From positions 1 to 64,000 of the forward strand of contig JANNYA010000168.1 of NCBI GenBank assembly GCA_031409855.1: a stretch of 64,000 nucleotides of DNA, read 5' to 3'. This document shows positions 1 to 9,105 of the stretch, one piece after another. Both the position numbers and the translations under genes were made by a program. Below the pieces are notes generated by a model. The model was not told the DNA's origin. It saw nothing but the letters and a program-made list of their open reading frames with translations, and did no database searches. The stretch's first letter is position 1. Every line of letters starts with the position of its first letter. Origin of the DNA: JANNYA01 sp031409855. Lineage in GTDB: Bacteria; Pseudomonadota; Gammaproteobacteria; Xanthomonadales; SZUA-5.

Positions 1-1038
1 CAGCCCCGCACGCGGCGCGCGGCCACGCGTGATGCTGCTGCTTGGGCGCTCAAAGCCAAACCAGCAAATGGGGTGGCTCAGTTTGCGGGCATAGGTGCGG
101 CAGTGCTCGTCATCAGCATTCACCACCACCGGCGCGCCTGATGCTAAACCCCGCACAATGGTAAATTTGGCTTCGGCCAGCTGCATCAGGGTGTGGATGC
201 CATTTTCGCCCAAATGATCGTTCGCGACATTAGTGACCACGCCGACATCCGCATCGATCACCTGCAGGCCCCGGCGCAACATGCCGCCACGCGCGACTTC
301 TAGCACCGCAATTTCAGTGTCAGGATGGCGCATTACCATGCGCGCGCCGGTCGGGCCGGAATAATCATCGCGCTTCAAAACTTCGGCGCCAACTTGCACG
401 AAATCAGTGGAACAAAAGCCCACGGTTTGACCACCGCCGCTAAGCATGCGCGCGAGTAATCGCACCGTCGTGGTTTTGCCATTGGTGCCGGTGACTAACA
501 CCGTGGGTACTTGGTGACGTTTTGGCCGCCAGGCAATTTCGCCCGGTTCGGGCAAATCATCAAAAGGATAGATCCGGGCATTCGCGCCTTCGCCCAGCGA
601 TAGCTCGTTTTCACTCAAAAACACCGGTATACGACGCAAATTCGCAGCACGATACAGTGCCGCAAGCCCCGGCCTTGCCTCGCGCGCAATGCGCCCGAGC
701 ATGTCATCCGTCGCGTTGCTCAAACTGATCGCATCCGCCAGTTTGAGCTTGGTTAACGCCGCTTCCCATGCCCATTCGGTAATGTGGGTGGCGCTGAGTA
801 AGCCATCAATCGGCGCGCTGATTGCCAAAATCTGGCTAGGCCCCTGATCGCGCGAAATCACCAGTGCATCGCCCCAACCGATCCGCACCAGCAGTTTTTT
901 GACCAAGTGCCGCCAGTGCACGCGTAGTTTGGTTTTTAACTCTGTAGGCGCGGTGACTTCCAAAATGGCGCCGGGAACTGGCAACACCAATGAAGCACCG
1001 GTCAAACGGCGCGAGTCCGTAACGAAGGGCAAGGCCAT
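1..1038 (-). CDS. Mur ligase family protein (cyanophycin synthetase C-terminal/MurC-like), C-terminus beyond the window
   Basis: The reading frame is open from an ATG at 1038 to the left edge, so the first 346 codons are visible and the C-terminus is missing. The ATP-binding P-loop GTNGKTT lies at about residues 184-190. It is followed by the Mur-ligase core, including a glutamate-containing EVARGGMLRRG stretch and a TNVANDHLGENG segment like those of cyanophycin synthetase and MurE/MurF-type ligases. Such enzymes form an amide bond between an acid and an amino-acid substrate using ATP. The first ~170 residues do not match a family I can name. It starts 3 nt after the stop of the upstream small gene, so it is the last visible gene of a three-gene minus-strand operon with an M15 peptidase, which fits a role in peptidoglycan or polyamide metabolism. 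The real substrate cannot be told from the sequence. Confidence 0.85.
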   Translation of the reverse strand, partial: MALPFVTDSRRLTGASLVLPVPGAILEVTAPTELKTKLRVHWRHLVKKLLVRIGWGDALVISRDQGPSQILAISAPIDGLLSATHITEWAWEAALTKLKLADAISLSNATDDMLGRIAREARPGLAALYRAANLRRIPVFLSENELSLGEGANARIYPFDDLPEPGEIAWRPKRHQVPTVLVTGTNGKTTTVRLLARMLSGGGQTVGFCSTDFVQVGAEVLKRDDYSGPTGARMVMRHPDTEIAVLEVARGGMLRRGLQVIDADVGVVTNVANDHLGENGIHTLMQLAEAKFTIVRGLASGAPVVVNADDEHCRTYARKLSHPICWFGFERPSSSITRGRAPRAGL

Positions 1039-1041
1039 GCG

Positions 1042-1716
1042 CTAGCCCTCGAATTCGCGCTGTAGCGCGGTCAATTTTGGCTCTTTTGGAATATCTGCCG
1101 CGATTAGAGATAAGCCACCCGTGTCAATCGCTTTCGCCACCACCGGCTTTTTCTCGATCAATTGCGCACCCACGTTGGCTAGTGAAAATTGCTCTAAGGC
1201 AAAGCTACGCTCGGCTTTTTTCGGCCCGCTCGCGTCCATGACAGCACCGACATCGGCCAAACTAAATGACGACAAATCCGGCTCAAAGGCGGCAACTTTG
1301 GGCTTTACCGCCAGCGGTGCGTCGGCACTTGGGGTGTCAATTGCGGCATCAACGGGCGCTATCGGCGCGATTTTTACAGTGGCAGCTTGCGCTGGTGGCG
1401 CAGCAACAGCAGCGCTCGGAGCAACAGCGGAAGTCGCTGCCTTAGTGGGCGCAGCTGCGGCATTGGGAAGAGCGCTGGCGGACTCATCCGCCATAATCGC
1501 CACCATCAGCCCCGCATTGCGCATCGCCTCCTGAATTTTTTGCGCGGCTTCTTTAGCGACACCGGCTTTGATCACCCATTTTGGCTGCGCGAGCATGGTG
1601 CCGATACGCGCTTCATCGGTGCGAAATAGTTGCGCCAAATTCGCGCGCGCTTGTTCCAATGTGAAACCACTGAGCAATTTGCCGCGAAAAATAATCTGGA
1701 ATAGCTGGTCACTCAT
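1042..1716 (-). CDS. Conserved hypothetical protein with Ala/Pro-rich linker
   Basis: A 224-residue protein. The start was set at the ATG at 1716 because it overlaps the stop of the upstream M15 peptidase gene as ATGA, which indicates translational coupling. Residues 1-75 form a compact conserved-looking domain (FQIIFRGKLLSGFTLEQAR, then a basic PKWVIKAGV segment) that I have seen at the N-terminus of various proteobacterial hypotheticals. Residues ~80-135 are a low-complexity Ala/Pro linker. The C-terminal part contains two similar short motifs (SSFSLADVGAVM and EQFSLANVGAQL), an internal repeat. There is no signal peptide or membrane segment. It lies between a peptidoglycan peptidase and a Mur ligase. 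The function is not known to me. Confidence 0.75.
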   Translation of the reverse strand: MSDQLFQIIFRGKLLSGFTLEQARANLAQLFRTDEARIGTMLAQPKWVIKAGVAKEAAQKIQEAMRNAGLMVAIMADESASALPNAAAAPTKAATSAVAPSAAVAAPPAQAATVKIAPIAPVDAAIDTPSADAPLAVKPKVAAFEPDLSSFSLADVGAVMDASGPKKAERSFALEQFSLANVGAQLIEKKPVVAKAIDTGGLSLIAADIPKEPKLTALQREFEG

Positions 1717-2330
1717 AATCGATCCTCGCATTCAATAGTATGGCTGCGTCTAGTATTACGTGGCTGATAGCACCAATGCCAGGGCTCATACATTACGCCA
1801 TGTCGATTTTCCGGCGGGAAACTCATGATAAATCCGAATCGGTCAGCGTTTTTTTGCAGCCACAAAAACGCCGCACTCAGCGCAAACGCCTCGACCAACG
1901 GCGGCATACCCGGTTCCGCCAAATCAATCGCACAGCCGCTGTGATGCTCGCTGAAACCCGGCGCGGCAGAAACCTTCAAAATTTCATCAATACGCTCGCC
2001 ACGCTTAAGCTTGCGTCGCACTAGATCCGCCTGATAGCGCTGCGAGCGAAACGCCGACACAATCTCGAAGCGCACGCCCGCTTTGATCGCGGCAGCGTGC
2101 ATCCGCAACCACGCGATTCGCGCATCCTGGACCAGCCAAATCGTGCGTTGGAAGCGATCGACGCCGGCGCTGAGCAATCTGGGTGGCTCCGACATCACGG
2201 GTAAATCGCGAGCCACGCCATAGTCCAACGCTATGCCCAGCGCGCTGAGCCCCTGATTGATCCCGTTGAAAGCGCCACGCGGCGCACGCAACCGCAAGCG
2301 TCGCGCAAGTTGCTCGCAAATCCCCGCCAT
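1713..2330 (-). CDS. M15 family D-Ala-D-Ala carboxypeptidase (VanY-like)
   Basis: A zinc peptidase of the VanY/M15B type that trims the terminal D-alanine of peptidoglycan stem peptides. The diagnostic motifs are in order: SAFRSQRYQ, then GFSEHHSGCAIDL (zinc-binding His and Asp), then YEPWHW (catalytic Glu-x-x-His with the last zinc His). The first ATG in good context is at 2330 and gives 205 residues, normal for the single-domain family. The frame is open up to 2561, but those extra ~77 residues are Arg/Cys-rich and unlike the family, so I excluded them; the exact start is uncertain. The stop overlaps the next gene as ATGA. I see no clear signal peptide, so the site of action (cytoplasmic recycling or periplasm) is open. 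Confidence 0.8.
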   Translation of the reverse strand: MAGICEQLARRLRLRAPRGAFNGINQGLSALGIALDYGVARDLPVMSEPPRLLSAGVDRFQRTIWLVQDARIAWLRMHAAAIKAGVRFEIVSAFRSQRYQADLVRRKLKRGERIDEILKVSAAPGFSEHHSGCAIDLAEPGMPPLVEAFALSAAFLWLQKNADRFGFIMSFPPENRHGVMYEPWHWCYQPRNTRRSHTIECEDRL

Positions 2331-2678
2331 ACCCGTCCTAGCTTGCCAGCGCGCAACAACGCGATTGCCCCGGTGCTTATCGCGCAAACAAATACGTCCA
2401 TGCAGCGCTTCCAAGCACCAGCGCGGCGCATTAATCGCCACCCCATGCGATTTGCGTGGCGGCAATCGCGCTGAAATCCTGCTGATACAATTCAACGCAA
2501 GCGCGTTTGAGCTGCAATTGCGCAAAAACTGATCTCGAACAGCCAATTTAATCGACATCAACTCGCCCGTTATTTGAGATTGGCTCTAGCTTGAGCCACT
2601 TTTGGAGTTCTCGATGCAACAAAAAGTAAGCCCCTACAGGATTTCGCCAATTGTAGCGATCCGCAAAGTTCGCTGGGC

Positions 2679-3326
2679 ATGAATATCGTGCTAGAACTTG
2701 ATAGTGGTGCCCAAAGCCTGCTGCAGATGCCCATAAGGGGCGTCTACGCAATTACGCCCACAAATCTCAGCGGTACCACGCTATTAAACGCCGCGCGCGC
2801 TGCACTGAATGGTGGCGCGGTGATGTTGCAATACCGCGCAAAGCCAGCGGTCCTGGCCGATGCAGTGGCGCTTAAAACACTGTGCGCGCAATACCGTGCG
2901 CCATTAATCATCAATGACAATCTTGCAATCGCAAAAAAACTGGGCTGCGGCGTGCATTTGGGCGAAACCGATACCGGCATCGCACACGCGCGCAAAGAGC
3001 TGGGCGCTGACGCGATCATCGGTGCCTCGTGTTATGACAGCGTGGTACTCGCCCAGCGCGCTTTAGAAAATGGCGCAAGCTATGTCGCCTTTGGCAGCTT
3101 CTTCCCCTCCAGCACGAAAACCGTAACGCGCCGCGCCGATGTCGCGTTGCTAAGCCGGGCAGCCGTATTAAATGCACCCTGTGTCGCGATCGGCGGCATT
3201 GATTTGAGCAATGCCGGGCCGTTAATTGCAGCAGGCGTTGACTATATTGCTGTCGTCAACGGCATTTTCGGGCAGCCTGACATGCAAGCCGCGAGTGCCG
3301 CACTTAGCCAACTTTTTAAGAATTAA
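2679..3326 (+). CDS. thiE: Thiamine-phosphate synthase
   Basis: ThiE joins HMP pyrophosphate and thiazole phosphate to make thiamine monophosphate. The TIM-barrel motifs are present in order: GVYAITP at the first strand, MLQYRAKP (pyrophosphate/substrate Arg and Lys), INDN, VHLGETD, GASCYD, GSFFPSSTKT (the Ser/Thr phosphate loop), IGGID and VVNGIF. The length of 215 aa fits the family. An ATG at 2727, just before the PIRGVYAITP sequence, would give a tighter 199-residue version; neither start has a strong ribosome-binding site. The gene is divergent from the M15 operon and is followed 9 nt later by trmB, so the two are probably cotranscribed. Confidence 0.92.
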   Translation: MNIVLELDSGAQSLLQMPIRGVYAITPTNLSGTTLLNAARAALNGGAVMLQYRAKPAVLADAVALKTLCAQYRAPLIINDNLAIAKKLGCGVHLGETDTGIAHARKELGADAIIGASCYDSVVLAQRALENGASYVAFGSFFPSSTKTVTRRADVALLSRAAVLNAPCVAIGGIDLSNAGPLIAAGVDYIAVVNGIFGQPDMQAASAALSQLFKN

Positions 3327-3335
3327 ATCCCACCT

Positions 3336-4082
3336 ATGAACGACGCTATCTCGAATCAAATTGACCCAACTAGCCCAAGCACCGACAAAGGCCGCCCCGC
3401 ACTTAGCGACGAGCAACGCCGCATTCGTTCATTCGTACTGCGTCAGGGTCGACTAACCAGCGGTCAAGCGCGCGCGATGCTTGAGTTACTGCCCAAATTT
3501 GGCGTGCAAAGCGGCGCGAAAGTCAATTTCAACGCCCTGTTCGGCAACACAGCACCTGTGGTTTTGGAGATCGGCATCGGCAATGGCGATGCGCTGGCGC
3601 ACTGCGCGCTGGCAGATCCAAACCGCAACTACATAGGTGCCGAAGTGCATGCCCCAGGCGTGGGGCACGCGCTACTTGCCATCGAAGCGGCGAATTTGAG
3701 CAACGCCCGGATTTATCACGGCGACGCAGTAACTTTGCTGAGCGAGCAGATCGGTGACGCCAGCCTCAATCAAGTCAATATTTGGTTCCCTGACCCCTGG
3801 CACAAGGCTAGACACAATAAGCGCAGGTTGGTCCAACCGGCATTTGTAGCTGGGGTGGTGCAAAAATTGGCGGCGGGCGGTTTGCTGCATCTGGCTACCG
3901 ATTGGCAACCCTACGCCGAGCACATGATGACGGTGCTTAGTGAATGTGCTGCGCTTAAAAATTGCGCAGCAGCGGGCGCTTATATGCCCAAACCAAGCTG
4001 GCGGCCGAGCACGCATTTTGAACGCCGCGGCGAACGCTTGGGCCATGGGGTTTGGGATTTACTGTTTCGGAAAGTGTCTTGA
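3336..4082 (+). CDS. trmB: tRNA (guanine-N7-)-methyltransferase
   Basis: TrmB methylates G46 of tRNA with S-adenosylmethionine. The SAM-binding motif LEIGIGNGDAL, the acidic IGAEVHAPGVGHALLAIE segment, the catalytic and tRNA-contact region VNIWFPDPWHKARHNKRRL, and the C-terminal STHFERRGERLGHGVWDL are all present. The length of 248 aa includes an N-terminal extension of ~55 residues before the core, which is common. It sits 9 nt behind thiE. A 139-bp stretch of this gene (3584-3722) has a diverged relic copy at 9136-9274; that relic is described separately. Confidence 0.95.
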   Translation: MNDAISNQIDPTSPSTDKGRPALSDEQRRIRSFVLRQGRLTSGQARAMLELLPKFGVQSGAKVNFNALFGNTAPVVLEIGIGNGDALAHCALADPNRNYIGAEVHAPGVGHALLAIEAANLSNARIYHGDAVTLLSEQIGDASLNQVNIWFPDPWHKARHNKRRLVQPAFVAGVVQKLAAGGLLHLATDWQPYAEHMMTVLSECAALKNCAAAGAYMPKPSWRPSTHFERRGERLGHGVWDLLFRKVS

Positions 4083-4206
4083 GGGCAAGCTTTTAGGAAC
4101 TTTGCTTTCGCCTAACCGCATTGCAAAAACCCTATTTTTTGGGAGCCTGACCGATTTCCAGCGCGTTTCGCGCTTTGCTTCATAGAACCCCACTCTTGGA
4201 AGCTCT

Positions 4207-5550
4207 ATGACTCAGGCACCCGTTTTTTCTCGCCGCACAGCGGCATTTGTTAGTTCCTACCGCCGCATTTCCCGCCCTAGCCGCCGCTTGGCAGTCGCCG
4301 GGTTTGTTTTGGCATGCCTTTGCAGCGTAGCTGTGCAGTCGGCGCCGTTGTGCCAGAACTACGGCTTCAACCTCGCGCCAGACAGCTTCGGCGGTGGACC
4401 TGGCCAGGGCGGTTTCAGCAGCGTCAACGTTGGCCTTAGTCCGTTAACGGCCGTGGTTGGCAACTTTAATGGCGATCGTTGGCCGGACATCGCCACTGCC
4501 AACTTCGGCGGTAACAACGTCACTATCTTGCTTGGTAATAGCAATAGCAACGGTAATTTCACCCAGGCAGCCGGCTCGCCCGTTGCGACCCCGAGCGGTG
4601 GCCGGCCTTGGGGAATTGCGGTGGGTCGATTCAACGCCGACCAGCATTTGGATCTCGCGGTAGCGAATCGCAACCTTGGCTCTGTTTCCATCTTGCTCGG
4701 AACCGGTACCGGTCAGTTCACCTTGGGCACAACGACCAGCACCGGCGCAAACCAGGTCGGTAGCACTCGGCTGGCGGTGGGCGATCTCAACGGTGATGGC
4801 CGTGCCGACGTTGCGGTGCCGAATGAGGATACCAACCGAATCAGCGTGCTGCTGGGCGACGGCAATGGCGCATTGGCTTTGGCTCCTGCATCACCGTTTT
4901 CGGTCAGTGGCATGCAGGCACCCAACGGTATCGCGATCGGCCGGTTTGTCGGCAATGACACTATCCTTGATTTGGCAGTATCGGCAAAACTCTCTGACAC
5001 CGTGGTGGTTGTGCAAGGCAATGGCAGTGGTGGTTTTACGCTCGCGCAGACCTTGAATCCCGTGCTTACCGCCGAGGCATCTCCAAGGTCTATTGAAACC
5101 CATGATATGAACGCGGACGGCATCCCTGATCTGGTGGTTGCCAATTTCGTGGATCGTGCAAACGGCGGCGTCACTCCTTCACCTTCCAACACCGCCGCGA
5201 TCTTTCGTGGGTTAAGCGCGGGCGGCTTTTCGACTACCCCACAACAGGCCAATGTCGCCATCGACTTGTTTGCAGTGACGGCAGCAGACATGGATCTCGA
5301 CGGAAAACTGGACTTGGTGGGAACCAATGCCGCCTTCACTTTTGCCGGCTCTGTCGCCTTACAAAACGCGAGCGGAGCCTTTGATTTGCCCACCAACCAT
5401 TTCGCTGCGGGAAATCCATTTCATACCGTGGTCGGCGATTTTGATGACAACGGCGCCAAGGACTTCGCCGTGGTCAACCAGCCAACGAACACGTTGACCG
5501 TTTTTCTGAATACTTGTACCGACGCCATGTTCAAAAACGGTTATGAGTGA
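4207..5550 (+). CDS. Secreted FG-GAP/VCBS beta-propeller protein with C-terminal NGYE motif
   Basis: A 447-residue exported protein. The N-terminus is long and basic (RRISRPSRRLA), followed by a hydrophobic stretch and an Ala-x-Ala-type end around residues 25-50, consistent with a signal peptide. The rest is seven FG-GAP repeats with calcium-binding D-x-(D/N)-x-DG-x-x-D cores: NFNGDRWPD, RFNADQHLD, DLNGDGRAD, a degenerate one near residue 250, DMNADGIPD, DMDLDGKLD and DFDDNGAKD. Seven repeats predict one closed seven-bladed propeller. The protein ends with CTDAMFKNGYE; similar IF-x-NG(F/Y)E tails are common on secreted proteins of this bacterial group. No ligand or enzyme activity can be assigned. 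It is convergent with the kinase gene downstream. Confidence 0.85.
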   Translation: MTQAPVFSRRTAAFVSSYRRISRPSRRLAVAGFVLACLCSVAVQSAPLCQNYGFNLAPDSFGGGPGQGGFSSVNVGLSPLTAVVGNFNGDRWPDIATANFGGNNVTILLGNSNSNGNFTQAAGSPVATPSGGRPWGIAVGRFNADQHLDLAVANRNLGSVSILLGTGTGQFTLGTTTSTGANQVGSTRLAVGDLNGDGRADVAVPNEDTNRISVLLGDGNGALALAPASPFSVSGMQAPNGIAIGRFVGNDTILDLAVSAKLSDTVVVVQGNGSGGFTLAQTLNPVLTAEASPRSIETHDMNADGIPDLVVANFVDRANGGVTPSPSNTAAIFRGLSAGGFSTTPQQANVAIDLFAVTAADMDLDGKLDLVGTNAAFTFAGSVALQNASGAFDLPTNHFAAGNPFHTVVGDFDDNGAKDFAVVNQPTNTLTVFLNTCTDAMFKNGYE

Positions 5551-5573
5551 TCGCAAAACGTGGCAGATCGGAG

Positions 5574-8345
5574 TTACTGGCCGCGCCGATCGGAACCCGC
5601 CAGCGCGCGCAATTCGAGCAGCTCCTTCAAAGGCAGCGACATCGGTGCGAGCGCTGCGGGTAAAACACGCTCGGCGCGTGCCAGTGCCGAAGCCATGATC
5701 TCCGGTCGGCTCAGCCGTCGCGCGAGTTGCGCCAGCCGCAGCTCGGTCAGCGCGGCGTTGACGGACTTCTCGCCGTGGAATTTGCGCAGGGCGTCGGCCA
5801 GCGAGGCCAGACGTTCAAAATCGTCCGCCGATGGCTCCTTGCTAGCGGCGAGCAGCGTGGCGAAGCGCACGTTGCGAGTGAGGTGGGTCGAGCCCAGTCC
5901 ACGGTAATGCTCGAAGCGTTCCACCAGCCAGGCCCGGTCCGGCGCCGCGCTCAAGCCTTCTACCATGGCGCGGCTGTCGTCGGTCTCCGGGTTCGCGGCG
6001 CCGAGCACCGTGTTGCGACGCTGGTAGACCGTCAGCGCGCACGCGCCGGCGCTCGCCGCGCCTTCCCGCGTGATCAGAACGCGACAGAGGTTGTGCTCCG
6101 CGCGCAGGGTATTGACGTCATCGGCACCGAAGGTCAGCCGACGCACCGCCAGTGAGCGCCGGTAGTGGCCCTCGGCGGTGACCAAATCGCCGCGCAACTC
6201 CTGCACGGTACCGAGCTGGTTGAGCGCGCGTGCGTGCTCGCCCGACTCCGGCGACACCCGCGCGGCGATGTCGGCTGCGGCTTGGCAAAGCGCAAGCGCC
6301 TCGACGAGATCGCCACGCAGCATCTTGAGCACGCCCAGCTCATTGCTCGCGATGCCGGTCTCTAGGCTATCGAGGCCATTGGTCTTGCGACGGCCCGCCA
6401 CGAGCTGCTCCAGCAATTCAATGGCTGAATTGATTTCACCGATGCCGGCCAGAGTCTGGGCCAGCGGCATCATGCTGACCATTGTGCGCGGGTCCTCGGC
6501 ACTGTAGAGCGCCGTTTTCTCATCGACCGCTTGCTGATATTGTTGACTCGCTAACGCCAGCTCGCCCCGGCGCTGGGCGATCCATCCCAGGTTGTGGCGC
6601 ACGGCGGCCAGCCCCTCCAGGTCCGGTGGCCGCTGTGCCGCGAAGATTTTCTGGGCCCTCAAGAACAGAGCCTCAGCTTCGTCTCCGCGACCCTGCTTTT
6701 GCACCGCTACGCCCAGGGACTGCAGCGCGTGCGCAACCGCCGCGCCATTGCGCCCCAAATGCGTCTCGCGTAGCGCCAGTGCAGCTCGGGCTGACGCCTC
6801 AGCTTCGGGGTTGCGCTCCAGCGTCGACAGCGCGCGCGCCTGTTCGTGCAGCAACTCGGCCTTCAGCAGCGGCTCGGATGGCGCAAGCGCAAGTCCAGCT
6901 TGGAACTGGGCCGCAGCAACGTCTGGATCGCCGATCTGCGCGAACAATACGCCCACGGTTAAGCGCAACTGCGCGTCGATACCGACGTCCCCGCTGCGAT
7001 GCCTGCCCAGACGCTCGGCCCCGCGTTCGAGTAAGGCGCGCGCACTCAGCTCCGCATTGCGCGCAATACGCGGATCCGCGCCCTCGAACAAATCGGTCAT
7101 CAGCTCAGCGACGGCCTGTGCCGTCTGCGCTTTGCGCTCGGCTTCCCGCTCAGCTAGCTGCGCACGCTGCAGGGCCGTCTGCAATTGCACGATGAAGAAC
7201 ACGGTGGCCACGAGCGCGGCGGCGGCAACCGCGACGCCCCAACGGTGGCGGCGCAGCCATTTGCGGCTGCGATAAGCCACGCTGTCTGGCATGGCTAGGA
7301 CCGGCAAGCCGCGTTGCCATCGTTTCAGATCCGCCACCAAATCAGCCGCCGACCGATAACGGCGCTCCGGCTCCTCGCGCAGCGCCATCGCAACAATGCG
7401 ATCGAGCTCGATCTTGATGCCGCTGGCATCGCGCCGCACCCAGGGCAGCTCGGAACTCCTTGCGACCTGACTGGCTTGGGTGCGAGGTGCCGCATCGTCT
7501 TTGCCACGGGCCGGCACGCCGCATAGCAGCTCGAACAACATCAGCCCCAAGGCATGCACATCGGTGGCCACGGTCACCGCGCGGCCAGCGATTTGCTCCG
7601 GCGCGGCATACGTGGGGGTGTATACGCGAGTCGAAGTGATTCGCTCCGATGCTTCGGTGCCAATCAGTTTGGCGATACCAAAATCCAACAACACCGGGCT
7701 GTGATCGCGACGAACCAACAAATTGGCCGGTTTCAAGTCGCGATGCACAACCAAGTTAGCGTGTGCATGGTCAACAGCTTGCGCGAGCGCAATTAGCAAA
7801 TCCAGCCGCTGTTGCAGACTGGGTTGATGCTGCTCCAGCCAGCTTTGCACAGTCTGACCATCCACGTACTCCATCACCAGATAGCGCCGCCCATCGGCCG
7901 AGCCAGCGTCCAGGAAGCGCGCAATATTGGGGTGGTGCAGGCTCGCTAGCACCATTCGTTCACGCTGGAACAGATCATCCGCCGCCGCTCGACCGGCACC
8001 GCGGACCAGTTTCAAAGCCACCTGCTGACGCACGCCATCGGCGTATCGCTCGGCCAGATAAACCCACCCCATCCCGCCGGCCCCCAGCAAGCGCAATAAC
8101 TGGTAGGGGCCGATCTGTTGCCCTTGGGCAGGCGGCGCACTATCTAAACTGCGCAATACGCGACCGCCAATAGGGTCTTCTGTTGCACCTGAAGTCTTTC
8201 CCGAGGGCAGTAATTTGCGCAGTTGTTCGACCAATTCGGGGTGCAGCAAAGCGAGTTCCGCCAACGCCGATTCGCGCGCTTCAGGCGCCAGCTCGACCAA
8301 GTAATCAAAACTTTCGCGCAGCTGTGGTTCGGCGTGGGCGCTCAT
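5574..8345 (-). CDS. Membrane serine/threonine protein kinase with C-terminal TPR repeats
   Basis: A 923-residue Hanks-type kinase. Residues ~80-345 hold the kinase domain with the glycine loop (LGAGGMGWVY), catalytic Lys112 (ALKLV), HRDLKPANLL at 201-210, DFG at 221-223 and APEQ. All key residues are intact, so it should be active. One transmembrane helix (about 368-388) follows, then ~500 residues of tetratricopeptide repeats, presumably periplasmic. The start was set at 8345 because the ATG overlaps the TGA of the upstream ECF sigma gene (ATGA). This sigma-kinase pairing is recurrent in the order; the kinase is expected to control the sigma factor or to phosphorylate a shared target. It ends 24 nt from the convergent FG-GAP gene. 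Confidence 0.92.
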   Translation of the reverse strand: MSAHAEPQLRESFDYLVELAPEARESALAELALLHPELVEQLRKLLPSGKTSGATEDPIGGRVLRSLDSAPPAQGQQIGPYQLLRLLGAGGMGWVYLAERYADGVRQQVALKLVRGAGRAAADDLFQRERMVLASLHHPNIARFLDAGSADGRRYLVMEYVDGQTVQSWLEQHQPSLQQRLDLLIALAQAVDHAHANLVVHRDLKPANLLVRRDHSPVLLDFGIAKLIGTEASERITSTRVYTPTYAAPEQIAGRAVTVATDVHALGLMLFELLCGVPARGKDDAAPRTQASQVARSSELPWVRRDASGIKIELDRIVAMALREEPERRYRSAADLVADLKRWQRGLPVLAMPDSVAYRSRKWLRRHRWGVAVAAAALVATVFFIVQLQTALQRAQLAEREAERKAQTAQAVAELMTDLFEGADPRIARNAELSARALLERGAERLGRHRSGDVGIDAQLRLTVGVLFAQIGDPDVAAAQFQAGLALAPSEPLLKAELLHEQARALSTLERNPEAEASARAALALRETHLGRNGAAVAHALQSLGVAVQKQGRGDEAEALFLRAQKIFAAQRPPDLEGLAAVRHNLGWIAQRRGELALASQQYQQAVDEKTALYSAEDPRTMVSMMPLAQTLAGIGEINSAIELLEQLVAGRRKTNGLDSLETGIASNELGVLKMLRGDLVEALALCQAAADIAARVSPESGEHARALNQLGTVQELRGDLVTAEGHYRRSLAVRRLTFGADDVNTLRAEHNLCRVLITREGAASAGACALTVYQRRNTVLGAANPETDDSRAMVEGLSAAPDRAWLVERFEHYRGLGSTHLTRNVRFATLLAASKEPSADDFERLASLADALRKFHGEKSVNAALTELRLAQLARRLSRPEIMASALARAERVLPAALAPMSLPLKELLELRALAGSDRRGQ

Positions 8346-8893
8346 TCTTTCAGCGCCTGACGCAGCCAAGCCTGACCGAATCGCAGGGCCCGAAACACGC
8401 TGGAGACCGAGCACCCCAACGCTTCCGCCACCTCCTCACGCGCCAGGCCGCCGAAATAACTGAGTTCGATGACCTTGGCCGCTTGCGCATCAACGTTCGC
8501 CAGCCCTTCCAACGCTTGGTGCAACTCCAAAATGCCCAAGTCAGCAGATGGGTCGACCAAGTCCTCCCCCAAAGTGACTTGAACCTGCGCGCCGCCTCGG
8601 CGGAGCGAATCCCGGGCGCGCGCTTGATCCACCAAAACGCTGCGCATATGGAGTGCGGCAAAAGCGAAGAAATGCGCGCGGTCGCGCCAATCGACCTCGC
8701 CGCCCAGCAAACGCAGCATCGCTTCATTGACCAACGCAGTCGGCTGCAGCGTAACCTGCTGTTCGCTGCGCAATCGCACCGCCGCCAGCTCGCGCAACTG
8801 CCCTTGAACAAGCCCCGCCAGTTCATTGAGCGCCTGCCGATCACCGGCCTTCCAGCGTTGCAAGCATTGGGTGATGTTGTCGGAGGCTTGCAT
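8342..8893 (-). CDS. ECF-type RNA polymerase sigma factor (kinase-linked group)
   Basis: A 183-residue sigma factor with region 2 (ALVNEAMLRLL and DWRDRAHFFAFAALHMRSVLVDQAR) and region 4 (KVIELSYFGGLAREEVAEALG, then SSVFRALRFGQAWL) and nothing between them, the minimal ECF layout. The RAHFFAFAA and AWL signatures match the ECF group usually encoded next to Ser/Thr kinases rather than next to an anti-sigma factor, and here the next gene is exactly such a kinase with a 4-nt overlap. It probably redirects RNA polymerase in response to a kinase-sensed envelope signal. Target promoters are not evident in this window. Confidence 0.92.
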   Translation of the reverse strand: MQASDNITQCLQRWKAGDRQALNELAGLVQGQLRELAAVRLRSEQQVTLQPTALVNEAMLRLLGGEVDWRDRAHFFAFAALHMRSVLVDQARARDSLRRGGAQVQVTLGEDLVDPSADLGILELHQALEGLANVDAQAAKVIELSYFGGLAREEVAEALGCSVSSVFRALRFGQAWLRQALKE

Positions 8894-8982
8894 CGTGGTG
8901 GGCCTTAAGTTGAAGCTTTATTTTAACCAGCATGCCAAGCACTTTGGCTTGTTCTTTTCGGTTGACCGATTTATCCAGGAAC

Positions 8983-9105
8983 TTAGCCTACGCTGTTAAT
9001 GAAACGCACCGAATAGCTGCTGGGGCTTAATTCTTCAAACTTTCGGCGCAGATTTTTGATGTGGCAATAGACGGTGCGCACTGACGATGCGGTGATCCAA
9101 ATTGC
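8983..9105 (-). pseudogene. Remnant of an OmpR/PhoB-type response regulator (C-terminal winged helix only)
   Basis: Read on the minus strand from about 9105 to a TAA at 8983-8985, one frame gives a tail with RTVYCHIKNLRRKF and YSVRFINSVG, which matches the recognition helix and final beta-hairpin of OmpR/PhoB DNA-binding domains. No receiver domain, start codon or rest of the winged helix is present upstream; the sequence instead passes into the trmB relic. This is the 3' end of a lost regulator gene. It is too short for certainty, but the helix motif is distinctive. Confidence 0.55.

Noticed and set aside
2331..2561. N-terminal extension of the M15 peptidase
   Set aside because: The extra ~77 residues are Arg/Cys-rich and unlike the family, although the frame is open; the exact start remains uncertain.
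6482..7195. Plus-strand open frames of over 220 codons inside the TPR kinase gene
   Set aside because: They are shadows of GC-rich coding DNA; products are Ala/Arg/Pro-rich without motifs.
8183..8908. Plus-strand open frame of 241 codons over the sigma factor and kinase start
   Set aside because: It is antisense to two clearly recognised, translationally coupled genes; its product is Arg/Gln-rich with no domain.
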